DNA from: Thalassovita mediterranea
GTDB taxonomy: Bacteria; Pseudomonadota; Alphaproteobacteria; Caulobacterales; Hyphomonadaceae
DNA length: 64,000 nucleotides
NCBI GenBank assembly: GCA_019448215.1
Contig: CP080408.1
Span: forward strand, 2,170,001 to 2,234,000
Direction: 5' to 3'
Under the pieces are notes generated by a model, which had not been told where the DNA came from, did no database searches, and was given only the letters and a program-made list of their open reading frames with translations. This document shows, piece by piece, positions 8,264 through 17,461 of the stretch (positions are counted from its first letter, which is position 1; each line of letters begins with the position of its first letter). The position numbers were made by a program, and so were the translations under genes.

Positions 8264-10264
8264 CTAGCGATAGTCCGTGAGGGCAGGGCCAAGCGCGTCT
8301 TTCAGCGGGCCGAGATGCGCTTCAAAGTTGCGCCACTGGTCGACGCCGGAGCGGCTGATCGGCTGGCGGACCTGTTCCGAACTTGCCGTGCGGACGGCGC
8401 GCTCTGTCTTGTGGAAGTCGACGCAGGCCTGCTCAAAAGGCAGGCCGCAATAATCCAGGATACGCCGGACCTGACCTTCAAGATCGTCGATGACATCCTC
8501 ATGCTGGACGCGCAGCACCTTGCCCGGAAGCACGCGGTCCCAATGCGCCATCATCTCGATATAGATGCGGTAGTAATTGCCAATATCGTCGAGGCTGTAG
8601 CTGAACTCCTGACCTTCAGCGAAGAGCTGCTTGAAGCCTGAGAAGCAACAGGCCATCGGTTCACGGCGCGCGTCGATGATCTTCGCATTTGGCAGGATCA
8701 GGCTGATCAGCCCGATATGCCTGAAATTATTGGGCATCTTGTCTGTAAAGAAGGGCGCGCCGCGGCGATGGATCGCCGTATTGGCGATATAGTCCTGGCC
8801 GAGGGCTGCCAGCTCCTCATCCGGCAATTCATGCAGAATCCGCGGATAGCGCTCACGGTCTGAAATCTGTTTGCGCCCGCGCAGCCGGTGAGCCAGCGAA
8901 AGGATGTTCGGCAATTCCAGCGTGCCATCGACTTGGCTGTGCGAAGCGAGGATCTGCTCGATCAGCGTCGAGCCTGCACGGGGAAGGCCGACGATAAAGA
9001 TAGGGGCCGGGTCGCCATGGCCAGCACCGGCGCGTTTCTCGAACAGATCGCGCGTACAGTGCTCGATCTGTCCATCGGCCTCGGCGCGCATCTGCTCGGT
9101 CGTGTAGCGGATCTGCGCCTTCTTCAGCCCGTTGCCGCTGCTATAGGCCTCGAAAGCCTCATCATAGGACTTCGCGTCTTCCAGTGCCTTGCCGAGCGCA
9201 AAGGCGAGGTGGACGCGGCCCATGAAGTGCAGGTTGGGATCGGATAGCGCCCCTCGCATGACGTCGATATCGGCGGGGCTGAACTTGTAGGTCTTCAGAT
9301 TGGCGAGGGCATACCAGGCATCGCCGTGCAGCGGGTTTACCTCAACGGCCCGGCGGTAGGATGCAATCGCTTCCTCGGTGCGCGCAGCGGTCTTCAGCGC
9401 GTGGCCTTGCGAGGTCAACGTTGCAAGATCGTCGGGAAGAACGCTGAGTACCTCGTCAAAGATGCCCAGCGCTTCGTTATAATTGCCCGCTTGCATGGCC
9501 TCGATGGCGTAGATCGATTTGAAGACCGGGCTTTCCGGGTCATGCTTCAGAAGTTGTTCGGCCTGCGTGAGGGCCGCTTCGTATTTCTGGCGTTTGCGCA
9601 GCACCTGAACATGGTCGATGCGAAGCTGCGGATTGGCCGGGTCGAGCTCGATCGCTGTCTCCAGAAGAAAGTCTGCATCCTCATGCACACCAAGCCGCGT
9701 GCCGATATCTGCAAGAAGGCGCATGCCTTCAATGTGACGCGGGTTCTTCTGAAGGAAGGCGCGGGCAATCCGCTCTGCATGGATGAGGCGGCCTTCATGC
9801 ACATAGTTGGTGACGGCCAGCAGTTCTGGAGGCAGCCGCTTCAGCCTGTCGGCCTGCGCGCGAGCATGGGCGGCGTCTTCAGCGCGCCCCGATGCGGAGA
9901 GGATTTCGGCCTGCGCCGTCCAGCTGGCGACAAGCGCCGGATTGTAGCGCACGGCGCGCTGATAGGCGGTCAGCGCCGCATCGCCGTGGCCGGTCTTGCG
10001 GTGCAGATGCCCTTCTTCCTGAAAGGCGCGGCCAAAATCAGGTGACAGGTGTTTGAGGTGATCGAGATGACGGAAGGCGGTGTCCGTCTCACCCAGATAC
10101 CGGGCGCAGGCGGCAGCCATATAGATGGCGTCCTGATGGTCCGGTGTGTCCTTGAGGATGATATCCAAAGCATCGGAAGCTGCCTTGAACTCCCCGCGCT
10201 GCATCAGAGCGCGAACCTGTTTCAGCTGATCGGCTGTCGTTTCCGCTTCGGTCATTTCATCCAT
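8264..10264 (-). CDS. TPR-repeat sulfotransferase family protein
   Basis: A 666-residue protein with about ten tetratricopeptide repeats in residues 15-380 (for example GEFKAASDALDIILKDTPD, and NYNEALGIFDEVLSVLPDD near 261), followed by a sulfotransferase domain from about 420. The PAPS-binding loop IFIVGLPRAGSTLIEQ is at 422-437. No signal peptide is seen, so it is probably cytoplasmic. It lies directly downstream of a TonB-dependent receptor on the same strand, a pairing often seen in marine alphaproteobacteria. A functional link, such as sulfation of a glycan or a protein, is not established. The start region MDEMTEAE offers two ATGs, at 10264 and 10255. Confidence 0.88.
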   Translation of the reverse strand: MDEMTEAETTADQLKQVRALMQRGEFKAASDALDIILKDTPDHQDAIYMAAACARYLGETDTAFRHLDHLKHLSPDFGRAFQEEGHLHRKTGHGDAALTAYQRAVRYNPALVASWTAQAEILSASGRAEDAAHARAQADRLKRLPPELLAVTNYVHEGRLIHAERIARAFLQKNPRHIEGMRLLADIGTRLGVHEDADFLLETAIELDPANPQLRIDHVQVLRKRQKYEAALTQAEQLLKHDPESPVFKSIYAIEAMQAGNYNEALGIFDEVLSVLPDDLATLTSQGHALKTAARTEEAIASYRRAVEVNPLHGDAWYALANLKTYKFSPADIDVMRGALSDPNLHFMGRVHLAFALGKALEDAKSYDEAFEAYSSGNGLKKAQIRYTTEQMRAEADGQIEHCTRDLFEKRAGAGHGDPAPIFIVGLPRAGSTLIEQILASHSQVDGTLELPNILSLAHRLRGRKQISDRERYPRILHELPDEELAALGQDYIANTAIHRRGAPFFTDKMPNNFRHIGLISLILPNAKIIDARREPMACCFSGFKQLFAEGQEFSYSLDDIGNYYRIYIEMMAHWDRVLPGKVLRVQHEDVIDDLEGQVRRILDYCGLPFEQACVDFHKTERAVRTASSEQVRQPISRSGVDQWRNFEAHLGPLKDALGPALTDYR

Positions 10265-10275
10265 TCAAAAGTAAT

Positions 10276-10303
10276 GCAGCGTCCCGAATAACCGGGACGC
10301 TGC
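10276..10303 (-). terminator. Hairpin terminator after the TonB receptor gene
   Basis: A perfect 11-bp stem, GCAGCGTCCCG (10276-10286) and CGGGACGCTGC (10293-10303), with a 6-base loop. On the minus strand it is followed by ATTACTTTTG, a short T-run. It lies between the receptor stop and the sulfotransferase start, so it should reduce read-through between them. Confidence 0.75.
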
Positions 10304-10332
10304 GATAGAAGCAAGTTTGGCTCCGTTGACGA

Positions 10333-12912
10333 CTAGTAGTCGTACTTCAGACGGATGCCGATCGTGCGTGGACGGATCGGGGTGACCCGCTCACGGTCGA
10401 AGATGAAGCTGCCGCTAAGCTCGGCATATTCATTGGTGAGGTTGGTGGCGAAGAGTTCCGCGCCCCAATTGTCACCCGTGATGCCTGCGGTGGCGCCGAA
10501 GGTCACATAGCCATCGAGGTCCATCTTGTTGATCTCGATCACGTCGGTGACGGAGTCATCGGAGAAGACCACTTGCGGCATGATGTGAGCCCGCACGCGC
10601 TGACCGGCAATCTCCTGCTCGAGATCCCACTCATAGCGAACGCGCAGATTGCCCTGATAGGCCGGCGCGAAAGCCAGCTCGGAGCCCACGACGACATCGT
10701 CAGTAGGAACAAGAACGTCCGTGATTTCCGAATCCAGGAGCGAGAAGGCGCCTGCAACGGTCAGGCCATCAATGCTTGCCGGAAGCCAGGTGAAGTCACC
10801 CTCGATGCCCTTCAGCTCTGCATTCGCCGCGTTATCGGAGAAGAAGAGGTTGACGATGGACGGGTCGAAAATGGTCGTCTGGAGGCCTTCAATGTCGACG
10901 AAGAAGGCTGCGCCATTGAAGCGAAGCGAATTGTCGAACAGTTCGGTTTTCCAGCCGAGTTCATAGTTCTGAACTTCATCCGTATCGACGGCGTAAGGCA
11001 CGGTGTAATTGTTCGGACCTGCTGCGCCGCCTGGACGGTTGAGAAGACCAGCGCGGTAGCCTTCGGAATACGTCGCGTAGAAGAGCGTATTCTCGGTCGG
11101 CGTCCATTCACCGGTCGCTTTCAGGATAACGCCGTCGGTCGCTGCCTTGTCGGGAGCATCCGCAGGGCCGTTAGGTCCGTACAGGAACGAGATGTTCGTA
11201 CCGAAGACCTGCTGGTCGGTGTCAGCAAACAGGTTGAAGAAGGACGAGTTGGCTGAGCCTTCAAGGTCAACTTCGACATCGTAATACCGTGCGCCCAGCG
11301 TGAGGGCGAACTGGTCTGTGAGGTCGAATGTCGTCTCACCGAAGATACCGATCTGTTCGTCAGTGCGAAGTACGTCATTGCGGAAGATGACGCCTGCCGG
11401 GAACGGACCAGGCTGACTGAAATAGCCTTGCGTCTCATCGCCCACATCGCCCGGCGTCGCCGCGCCATTGGTCAGCGGGAAGTTTGGCGCGAAGCCAACA
11501 GACCCATCGGTGTAAACCACCTGCGTGGAGCCCGGATAGATAAAGTCGTTGCGCTCAGCGAGTTCGAGGTCGCTGTAGAACGCACCGAAGGTTGCGCGCC
11601 AGCGATATTCATCTGGCGTGTTGAAGCGCAGCTCGTGCGTCTGGACCTTCGTTTCCGAGTGCGAACGCACCGAAAGGTTCGGGGCGTAACACGTGCCCGC
11701 AGGCGCAGCGCCCGTCGGATAGGTCACGTCATAGTCACAGATATAATAGGGCAGATACTGGCCAACGAAGAGGTAGTCGGAATAATCGACGACCTGATCA
11801 GTCGTCCGCTCAGTGTACGCACCGGTATAGATCGCTTCGAGCATGCCGAGGCGGCCTTCGAGCGTCCAGGCGGTGGAGTGGAAGTCGTCTTCGATCTTTT
11901 CAGGCGTGAAGCGGACGATGTCGTAATCGTCGAGTTCTGGGTCAGCGAAAAAGACGCCGTCGGCTTCAATGCCCTGTTGCGAGTGCTGGATCAGCAGGTC
12001 CCAGTCCTGATTGAACTCGTAATAGCCGCTTAGACGGAAGCCCTGATACGTCACATCATTGACGTCGTTCTCGGCAATCGTACCGTTATTCGCATCGATA
12101 AAGGTCACGCCTGAAAGGTCAGCGCCGGCCTGGAAGCCTTCGCGCTGTGCAGAGACCGGAACGCCGTTGTCGCGGACGGTGCCTTGTGCACGGAAGCGAG
12201 CGGATTCGCGGGTCGAAAGCGTGCCGCCGACATTGTCGATATAGCCGCCCTGGGTGTCGGTATAGACAACACCGCGCACAGCGAGCTTGTCGGTCACCGG
12301 CAGGTTGATCATCGCTTCGACGCTGTTGCTCATCTCACCGCCATCGGTGAACGCGGTCGATGCCTTGAAGCCGGCGTCAAAGCCAGCAAGCGACGGCTTG
12401 TTGGTGATGAGGCGGACCGTACCTGCCTGCGAGCTCGCGCCGAACAGCGTGCCCTGCGGGCCGGAGAGGACCTCTACGCGCTCAAGGTCGGCTGCGTACA
12501 CATCGAGGTTACGGCCTGGTTGCGCCAGAGGCTGCTCGTCGAGATAGAAAGAGACGTTCGGTGCGAGGCCTGCCACACCAGCAACCGTCAGGTTTGGTGT
12601 CGTGGAGGCGAGGCCGCGGATATAGATCGTGTTCTGGCCTGGACCGGAGCCGCCAGCGGTCACGCCAGGCAGCTGGACCAGATAGTCGCTGAAGTTCTTG
12701 ACGCCGAGGTTGTCGAGCTCCTGCTCGCCAAGCGCGCTGACCGTGACAGGAATATCCTGCGCGCTCTCGGAACGCTTGGTCGCGGTGACCGTTACGGTTG
12801 TCAGACGTCTGTTGTTCTGGGCAGCCGGTTCCTGAGACTGCGCCATTGCCGGAGTGGCAGCTACAATAGTGCCGATGGCGAGCAACGATGCTCCGCCGAA
12901 AAGCTTGTTCAT
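10333..12912 (-). CDS. TonB-dependent outer-membrane receptor
   Basis: An 859-residue outer-membrane receptor. A signal peptide ending near TPAMAQ is followed by TTVTVTATKRSESAQDIPV, the TonB-box region and plug start. The plug domain shows NTIYIRGLAS and VEVLSGPQGTLFGASSQAG, the last a family hallmark, with the barrel reaching the C-terminus at TIGIRLKYDY with a terminal aromatic. These receptors import siderophores, B12, glycans or other large solutes using TonB energy. Nothing here fixes the ligand. A 343-bp AT-rich upstream region is shared with the BCCT gene. Unlike SusC-type systems, no SusD partner is present. Confidence 0.92.
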   Translation of the reverse strand: MNKLFGGASLLAIGTIVAATPAMAQSQEPAAQNNRRLTTVTVTATKRSESAQDIPVTVSALGEQELDNLGVKNFSDYLVQLPGVTAGGSGPGQNTIYIRGLASTTPNLTVAGVAGLAPNVSFYLDEQPLAQPGRNLDVYAADLERVEVLSGPQGTLFGASSQAGTVRLITNKPSLAGFDAGFKASTAFTDGGEMSNSVEAMINLPVTDKLAVRGVVYTDTQGGYIDNVGGTLSTRESARFRAQGTVRDNGVPVSAQREGFQAGADLSGVTFIDANNGTIAENDVNDVTYQGFRLSGYYEFNQDWDLLIQHSQQGIEADGVFFADPELDDYDIVRFTPEKIEDDFHSTAWTLEGRLGMLEAIYTGAYTERTTDQVVDYSDYLFVGQYLPYYICDYDVTYPTGAAPAGTCYAPNLSVRSHSETKVQTHELRFNTPDEYRWRATFGAFYSDLELAERNDFIYPGSTQVVYTDGSVGFAPNFPLTNGAATPGDVGDETQGYFSQPGPFPAGVIFRNDVLRTDEQIGIFGETTFDLTDQFALTLGARYYDVEVDLEGSANSSFFNLFADTDQQVFGTNISFLYGPNGPADAPDKAATDGVILKATGEWTPTENTLFYATYSEGYRAGLLNRPGGAAGPNNYTVPYAVDTDEVQNYELGWKTELFDNSLRFNGAAFFVDIEGLQTTIFDPSIVNLFFSDNAANAELKGIEGDFTWLPASIDGLTVAGAFSLLDSEITDVLVPTDDVVVGSELAFAPAYQGNLRVRYEWDLEQEIAGQRVRAHIMPQVVFSDDSVTDVIEINKMDLDGYVTFGATAGITGDNWGAELFATNLTNEYAELSGSFIFDRERVTPIRPRTIGIRLKYDY

Positions 12913-13255
12913 GAATTACCCCATTTATTCGTGGTCGCGTGTAGACATGCGAAAGGCCCCCTCGCGGGTTTCAGTCTGAAACCAAATCGCGCCCGGGCAC
13001 CGACCCCACATAGGGCGTTAGTTCATCAAATAAAATAAAATAGTCAATAATTTGCCATGTTTGTGGACCCGAACGTATGCTGCGGTGCAAAAAATTCAAT
13101 AATTTCAATATGTTTATGCGTGGTTGCAACATTGCAACATGTTTAGATATTTGTTGAAACCTTGAAAGTCGGCCCCTGATATAAAGATCAGGACTATTCT
13201 AATTATTCGTCTTTCAAACAATCGACGGCGATTTCCATACTGGAGACATTGAATT
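12913..13255. promoter_or_regulatory. AT-rich divergent intergenic region with a 16-bp palindrome
   Basis: This 343-bp gap separates the TonB receptor and BCCT genes. It holds no convincing small gene. Its middle (about 13020-13200) is much more AT-rich than the rest of the window, with repeats of TTCAATAATTTCAATA type. At 13123-13138 is GTTGCAACATTGCAAC, inverted 7-bp arms with a 2-bp centre, a good candidate operator. A partial copy, TTGCAACATG, overlaps its right half. Confidence 0.5.
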
Positions 13256-14851
13256 ATGAGTGAACCTGACGGTGATACTGAGTACACGACAGATTATGAG
13301 GTCGGACAGGACAACGTCGAATGGTTCGGGCTCGACATTCACAACCCGGTCTTTTTCCTGAGCGCCGGTCTTGTTCTTGTCTTCGCTATCACCTCACTCG
13401 TATTCCCGCAGGCCAGCGGCTTTGCCTTGCAGGCTTCCAGAACCTGGACCCTTGAGACGTTCGACTGGCTGTTTGCGCTGACGCCGCCGCTCATTCTTCT
13501 CTTCTGTCTTGCGCTTGCTTTTTCGCCGCTTGGCAAAATCCGTCTCGGCGGACCTGATGCGAAGCCTGAGTTCAGCATCCCCTCCTGGGTTGCCATGCTC
13601 TTTGCGGCCGGTGTCGGCATCGGCTTCATGTTCTACGGGTCCGCAGAGCCGCTCGCCTATTATTCAGACTGGTTCGGCACGCCGCTTAACGTCGAGGCTG
13701 ACAGTGAGCAGGCCCGCAAACTCGCTTTCAGTGCCACGCTGTTCCACTGGGGTGTTGCCCCATGGGGTGTCTACGCTGTCGTCGGCCTCGCCTTGGGTTT
13801 CTTCGCCTACAATAAAGGTCTGCCGCTCACTATCCGGTCAGCCTTCTATCCGATCCTGGGTGATCGCGTCTGGGGCTTCTGGGGGCATGTCATCGACACC
13901 TTCGCCGTCATCTCTACCGTCTTCGGCCTCGCGACCACCATTGGCATCGGCGCCGCGCAAGCCAGCAGCGGCATTGGCTTCCTGACCGGCATGCAGGTCA
14001 GCGTCGGTCTCCAGACGCTCCTGATCGCAGCCATCACAGGCCTTGCCGTCATATCCGTGCTGCGCGGTCTCGATGGCGGCGTGAAGCTTTTGTCGGACAT
14101 CAACATGACCATTGCGGTCATCCTGATGTTATTCGTACTCGTCGCTGGTCCGACGATCGCCATCATTAGCGGACTTGGAGAGAATTTTTTCGCTTACATC
14201 AAGGATGCGCCGGGCCTGACCAACTGGTTTGGGCGTGAGGACACCGCCTGGTTCCACGACTGGACCATCTTCTACTGGGCCTGGTGGATTTCTTGGTCGC
14301 CATTCGTCGGCATGTTCATCGCCCGCATTTCAAAAGGCCGTACGGTCAGGGAGTATTTCTCTGTCGTCCTTCTCGCGCCGGTCGCGATATGCGTTCTCTG
14401 GTTCACGACCTTCGGGGAAACCGCCATCCAGCAATATGAGGCCGGGCAGGGCGAGCTTGGTGATGGCATGACGACCGCCGCGCTGACGCTCTTCCACATG
14501 CTGGACAGCCTGCCATTCTCGATCATTACATCCTGCGCCGCGATCTTCCTGCTCGTTGTGTTCATCGTCACATCGGCAGACTCTGGCGCGCTTGTGATCG
14601 ACAGCATCACGTCTGGCGGCAAGACGGATTCGCCCGTGCCACAGCGCGTCTTCTGGGCGTGCATGCTGGGTGTGACGGCCTCCATGCTTCTCTATGGCGG
14701 CGGGCGCGATACACTAAACTCCCTGCAGGCCGGTACGATCACGGCCGCGCTGCCTTTCACATCCATCCTGCTCGCAAGCTGTATCAGCCTCTTCCTCGGC
14801 ATGCGCCATGAGCACAAGGTGATGAAGGAGCTGAAAGAAGTCGACGCTTAG
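13256..14851 (+). CDS. BCCT-family transporter (betaine/choline/carnitine/ectoine type)
   Basis: A 531-residue secondary transporter with 12 predicted TM segments. It has the family signature around TIFYWAWWISWSPFVGMFIA and the preceding GIGFMFYGSAEPLAYYS, with Trp-rich TM8. BCCT proteins import trimethylammonium compounds or ectoine coupled to Na+ or H+. The charged N-terminal tail (about 30 residues) is short and the C-terminal tail is short too, unlike osmosensing BetP with its long regulatory tail. The start has GGAGA 8 bp upstream. An ectoine catabolic cluster 43 kb away makes ectoine or betaine uptake attractive, but the substrate is not shown by sequence. Confidence 0.92.
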   Translation: MSEPDGDTEYTTDYEVGQDNVEWFGLDIHNPVFFLSAGLVLVFAITSLVFPQASGFALQASRTWTLETFDWLFALTPPLILLFCLALAFSPLGKIRLGGPDAKPEFSIPSWVAMLFAAGVGIGFMFYGSAEPLAYYSDWFGTPLNVEADSEQARKLAFSATLFHWGVAPWGVYAVVGLALGFFAYNKGLPLTIRSAFYPILGDRVWGFWGHVIDTFAVISTVFGLATTIGIGAAQASSGIGFLTGMQVSVGLQTLLIAAITGLAVISVLRGLDGGVKLLSDINMTIAVILMLFVLVAGPTIAIISGLGENFFAYIKDAPGLTNWFGREDTAWFHDWTIFYWAWWISWSPFVGMFIARISKGRTVREYFSVVLLAPVAICVLWFTTFGETAIQQYEAGQGELGDGMTTAALTLFHMLDSLPFSIITSCAAIFLLVVFIVTSADSGALVIDSITSGGKTDSPVPQRVFWACMLGVTASMLLYGGGRDTLNSLQAGTITAALPFTSILLASCISLFLGMRHEHKVMKELKEVDA

Positions 14852-14868
14852 ACCGGCGGCCTGCCCTC

Positions 14869-15693
14869 TTAGCTGGGGCAGGGGCTTTGCGTGTCGAAAG
14901 TCAAGCTTGAGAAGACCGTCTGATAGTCAGCGCCTTCCAGCAGGCCTGCTGCGGCTTCAGCCCAGACAGTGTGGACGAGCCAGCGGCCTTCCGTCAGTGA
15001 CGCTGAGATATCAACTTCTCCCTCGGCGTCGGTCTCGGCGCTGAAGTGGACCGTTTCATCATCGAGATCCGTGATATGAAGCGTCGCGCCTGAGACCGGG
15101 GCGCCGTGATAGTGCACCTTGATTGGCATCACGTCGCCGTCGTCCCACTCCACCGGGTTTGCACCGGGAATGACTTCGAGCGTCAGGCCGAGCTCCTTGC
15201 CCCAGACGTCAGACACTTCCGCCGGGCAGCCCACCTGAACGAGCGCTTTGCCGCGGCGAGAGTAAAGCTCCTTGCCGGGCTGGTCTTCTGCGCGATTGGC
15301 GGCGCGATCCAGCATGATCGGGCGAATGCCTTCTTCCTCGGCATAGTCATTAAACTTGCCCGCTTCGAGTTCGCTGAAGCTGTTCGTTGTTTCGACAGAA
15401 ATGAGGTGCATCCCCGGCGCGTCGAGGGTGACCGAGAGCTCTCCGGTCAGGCTTTCAGCGCCGCGTACCTGACTTTGCGGTCCATTTGGCCCGAGGGTCT
15501 GAAAGCCGATTATGCGGTGCGGGCTGACTGGCCAATCTGATTTGTCGGAGCCATGCCCGACAAAAAGGCTGACGGGCAAGCCCTCACCTTCGGCTGGCGT
15601 GAAGGTTTCTGGCTGGACCCAGAAATCGTGGGCGTGCGCGCTGCCCGCTACCGCCGTGGCGGCTAAAATCGACAGTGAAATCATGCGCTTCAT
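14869..15693 (-). CDS. DUF4198 domain secreted protein
   Basis: A 274-residue exported protein with a cleavable signal ending near GSAHA. The mature protein starts HDFWVQPETFTP, the hallmark start of DUF4198 proteins. The family is periplasmic and often linked to metal (nickel/cobalt) or TonB-linked transport genes. Its C-terminal half (KVHYHGAPVSGATLHITDLD) looks like an immunoglobulin-like/carboxypeptidase-regulatory fold. The start at 15693 is chosen over 15708 because GAGGAG lies 8 bp upstream of it. It is divergent from the DUF4331 gene with a long inverted repeat between them. Confidence 0.82.
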   Translation of the reverse strand: MKRMISLSILAATAVAGSAHAHDFWVQPETFTPAEGEGLPVSLFVGHGSDKSDWPVSPHRIIGFQTLGPNGPQSQVRGAESLTGELSVTLDAPGMHLISVETTNSFSELEAGKFNDYAEEEGIRPIMLDRAANRAEDQPGKELYSRRGKALVQVGCPAEVSDVWGKELGLTLEVIPGANPVEWDDGDVMPIKVHYHGAPVSGATLHITDLDDETVHFSAETDAEGEVDISASLTEGRWLVHTVWAEAAAGLLEGADYQTVFSSLTFDTQSPCPS

Positions 15694-15717
15694 GGTTGTC
15701 CTCCTCAAAATGCAAAA

Positions 15718-15834
15718 CAGTTACGATGGGCGCCCTGAAACGGGTGCAGCGCTTCGACCTCGCAGCGCACGCGGCGCTCCCGCCAGATTTTTTTTGCCGC
15801 CGGCGCACCTTCAAACCTTTCCGGGTCGTAACTG
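15718..15834. promoter_or_regulatory. 9-bp inverted repeat pair in the DUF4198/DUF4331 divergent region
   Basis: CAGTTACGA (15718-15726) and its exact complement TCGTAACTG (15826-15834) flank about 100 bp that include a run of eight Ts at 15788-15795. On the plus strand GTAACT at 15828 with CGAA 17 bp later could be an ECF-type promoter for the DUF4331 gene. The left arm is too near the DUF4198 ribosome binding site to be a -35 box, so an operator is equally possible. Confidence 0.4.
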
Positions 15835-15892
15835 TCCCCGCGTCTGACACGAAAGGGCGCCAGACAAACTTTTCTTGAGAGGGAACGCCGAA

Positions 15893-17449
15893 ATGAAATT
15901 GTCTCATGTCTCCATGGCAGCGTTGACTGTCGCCGCTGCAGGCGCGTTGCTCGCGCCAGCACTGGCGTCCAGCCACCGCGAAGCGCCAGGAATCACCGAA
16001 CAGCCAAAAGTAGATGGCACCGACTTCTACATGTTCCGCAGCTATGAGAATGGCCGGTCGGACTATGTGACCTTTATCGCCAACTATCAGCCGCTACAGG
16101 CGCCATATGGTGGGCCGAACTATTTCACGATGGACCCGGACGCGATCTACGAGATTCACGTCGACGTCGATGGTGACGCCGTTGAGGACCTGACCTTCCA
16201 GTTCGATTTCGAGAACACCCTTCGCGATGGCACTGGTATCACCGTGCCGGTAGGCGACAAGCAACTTTCCATCCCGCTTCGTCAGGCGGGGCAGATTCGT
16301 GCAGGCAATCAGGCCTCGCTCGGCGAACTGGAAACCTATAGAGTTGCGCTTGTAACCGGCGACCGCCGCGAAGGCACACGTACCGAGCTCGGCAGGTTCA
16401 CAAAGCCAGTCGACAATATCGGCAACAAGACGCTGCCGGACTATGCCGGCTACGCAAACAGCTTCATTTCCACGATTGATATTCCAGGTTGCGGCACCGG
16501 CCGGGTGTTCGCGGGCCAGCGTGCCGAGGCCTTCGCCGTCAATCTCGGTGAGGTATTTGATCTGGTGAACCTTGTGCCGATCGAGGGCGACAGCAGTGCT
16601 GGTGCCGGCGATGGCAATGGTTTCCCAGGTGGGATTACGCAGGACCGCGCCAATGACGATCTCGTCGGCAAGGCGAACGTCACCTCACTTGCGCTTGAAG
16701 TGCCGATCAGCTGCCTTGATGAGGATGGCGATGGCATTATCGGCGGCTGGACAACAGCGAGCCTGCCCCAGGCCGAGATTGAAGATCCGTCGCCGACCTA
16801 CAACCAGACATCGCTTTATGGCGGCGCCTTTGTCCAGCAGTCGCGCCTGTCTGCGCCGCTCGTGAACGAAGTCGTCATTGGCCTGCCGGACAAGGATCTG
16901 TTCAACGCAGCTCAGCCAACGCAGGACTCAGCTCTGGCCGACTATGTCACCAACCCGACATTGCCAGTCCTGCTCGATATCCTTTTCCGCGATGCCGTGA
17001 ACGGCACGCTCGGAACGGATTTCGAGACAATCGCGCCAACGAACCTGCCGCGTCAGGACCTGGTTGCCGCATTCCTGACCGGCATTGAAGGCCTGAACCA
17101 GCCAGCCGGTGTGACGCCGTCAGAGATGATGCGCCTCAATATGGGCATTCCGGCAACGCCGCGAGGGTCGCAAAACAATCTCGGTGTGCTGGGCGATGAT
17201 CTTGCTGGCTTCCCGAATGGCCGCAGGCCAGGCGATGACACTGTCGACATCGCACTGCGCGTGGTCATGGGGCGCCTCTGCCATCCGGTAACGATTGGCG
17301 GTACTTCAACGGATCTCGGCTTCTGCGACCCTGAGGATGCGAATGTCGGGACCGCGCCATTCACCGACGGCGCGCCGATCACTGCGGTCGAACTGCAGAA
17401 CCAGTTCCCATACCTCAACACGCCGATCGCCGGCTCACCGAACAACTAG
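15893..17449 (+). CDS. DUF4331 family secreted protein
   Basis: A 518-residue exported protein. The signal peptide ends near LAPALASSHREAP, and SSHREAPGI is the usual mature start of DUF4331 proteins. Further family features are VDGTDFYMFRSYE and the central FDFENTLRDG. It has an Asp/Gly-rich loop EDGDGIIGG that could bind calcium. The biochemical function of the family is unknown. ATG 15893 is preferred over TTG 15875 because GAGAGGG lies 9 bp upstream of the ATG and encloses the TTG. The poly-proline lipoprotein starts 12 bp downstream, so the two are probably cotranscribed. Confidence 0.88.
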   Translation: MKLSHVSMAALTVAAAGALLAPALASSHREAPGITEQPKVDGTDFYMFRSYENGRSDYVTFIANYQPLQAPYGGPNYFTMDPDAIYEIHVDVDGDAVEDLTFQFDFENTLRDGTGITVPVGDKQLSIPLRQAGQIRAGNQASLGELETYRVALVTGDRREGTRTELGRFTKPVDNIGNKTLPDYAGYANSFISTIDIPGCGTGRVFAGQRAEAFAVNLGEVFDLVNLVPIEGDSSAGAGDGNGFPGGITQDRANDDLVGKANVTSLALEVPISCLDEDGDGIIGGWTTASLPQAEIEDPSPTYNQTSLYGGAFVQQSRLSAPLVNEVVIGLPDKDLFNAAQPTQDSALADYVTNPTLPVLLDILFRDAVNGTLGTDFETIAPTNLPRQDLVAAFLTGIEGLNQPAGVTPSEMMRLNMGIPATPRGSQNNLGVLGDDLAGFPNGRRPGDDTVDIALRVVMGRLCHPVTIGGTSTDLGFCDPEDANVGTAPFTDGAPITAVELQNQFPYLNTPIAGSPNN

Positions 17450-17461
17450 GGAGGCGCGATC

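Noticed and set aside
14860-14882. Hairpin CCTGCCC/GGGCAGG between convergent BCCT and DUF4198 genes as a terminator
   Set aside because: It overlaps the DUF4198 stop and lacks a convincing T-run.
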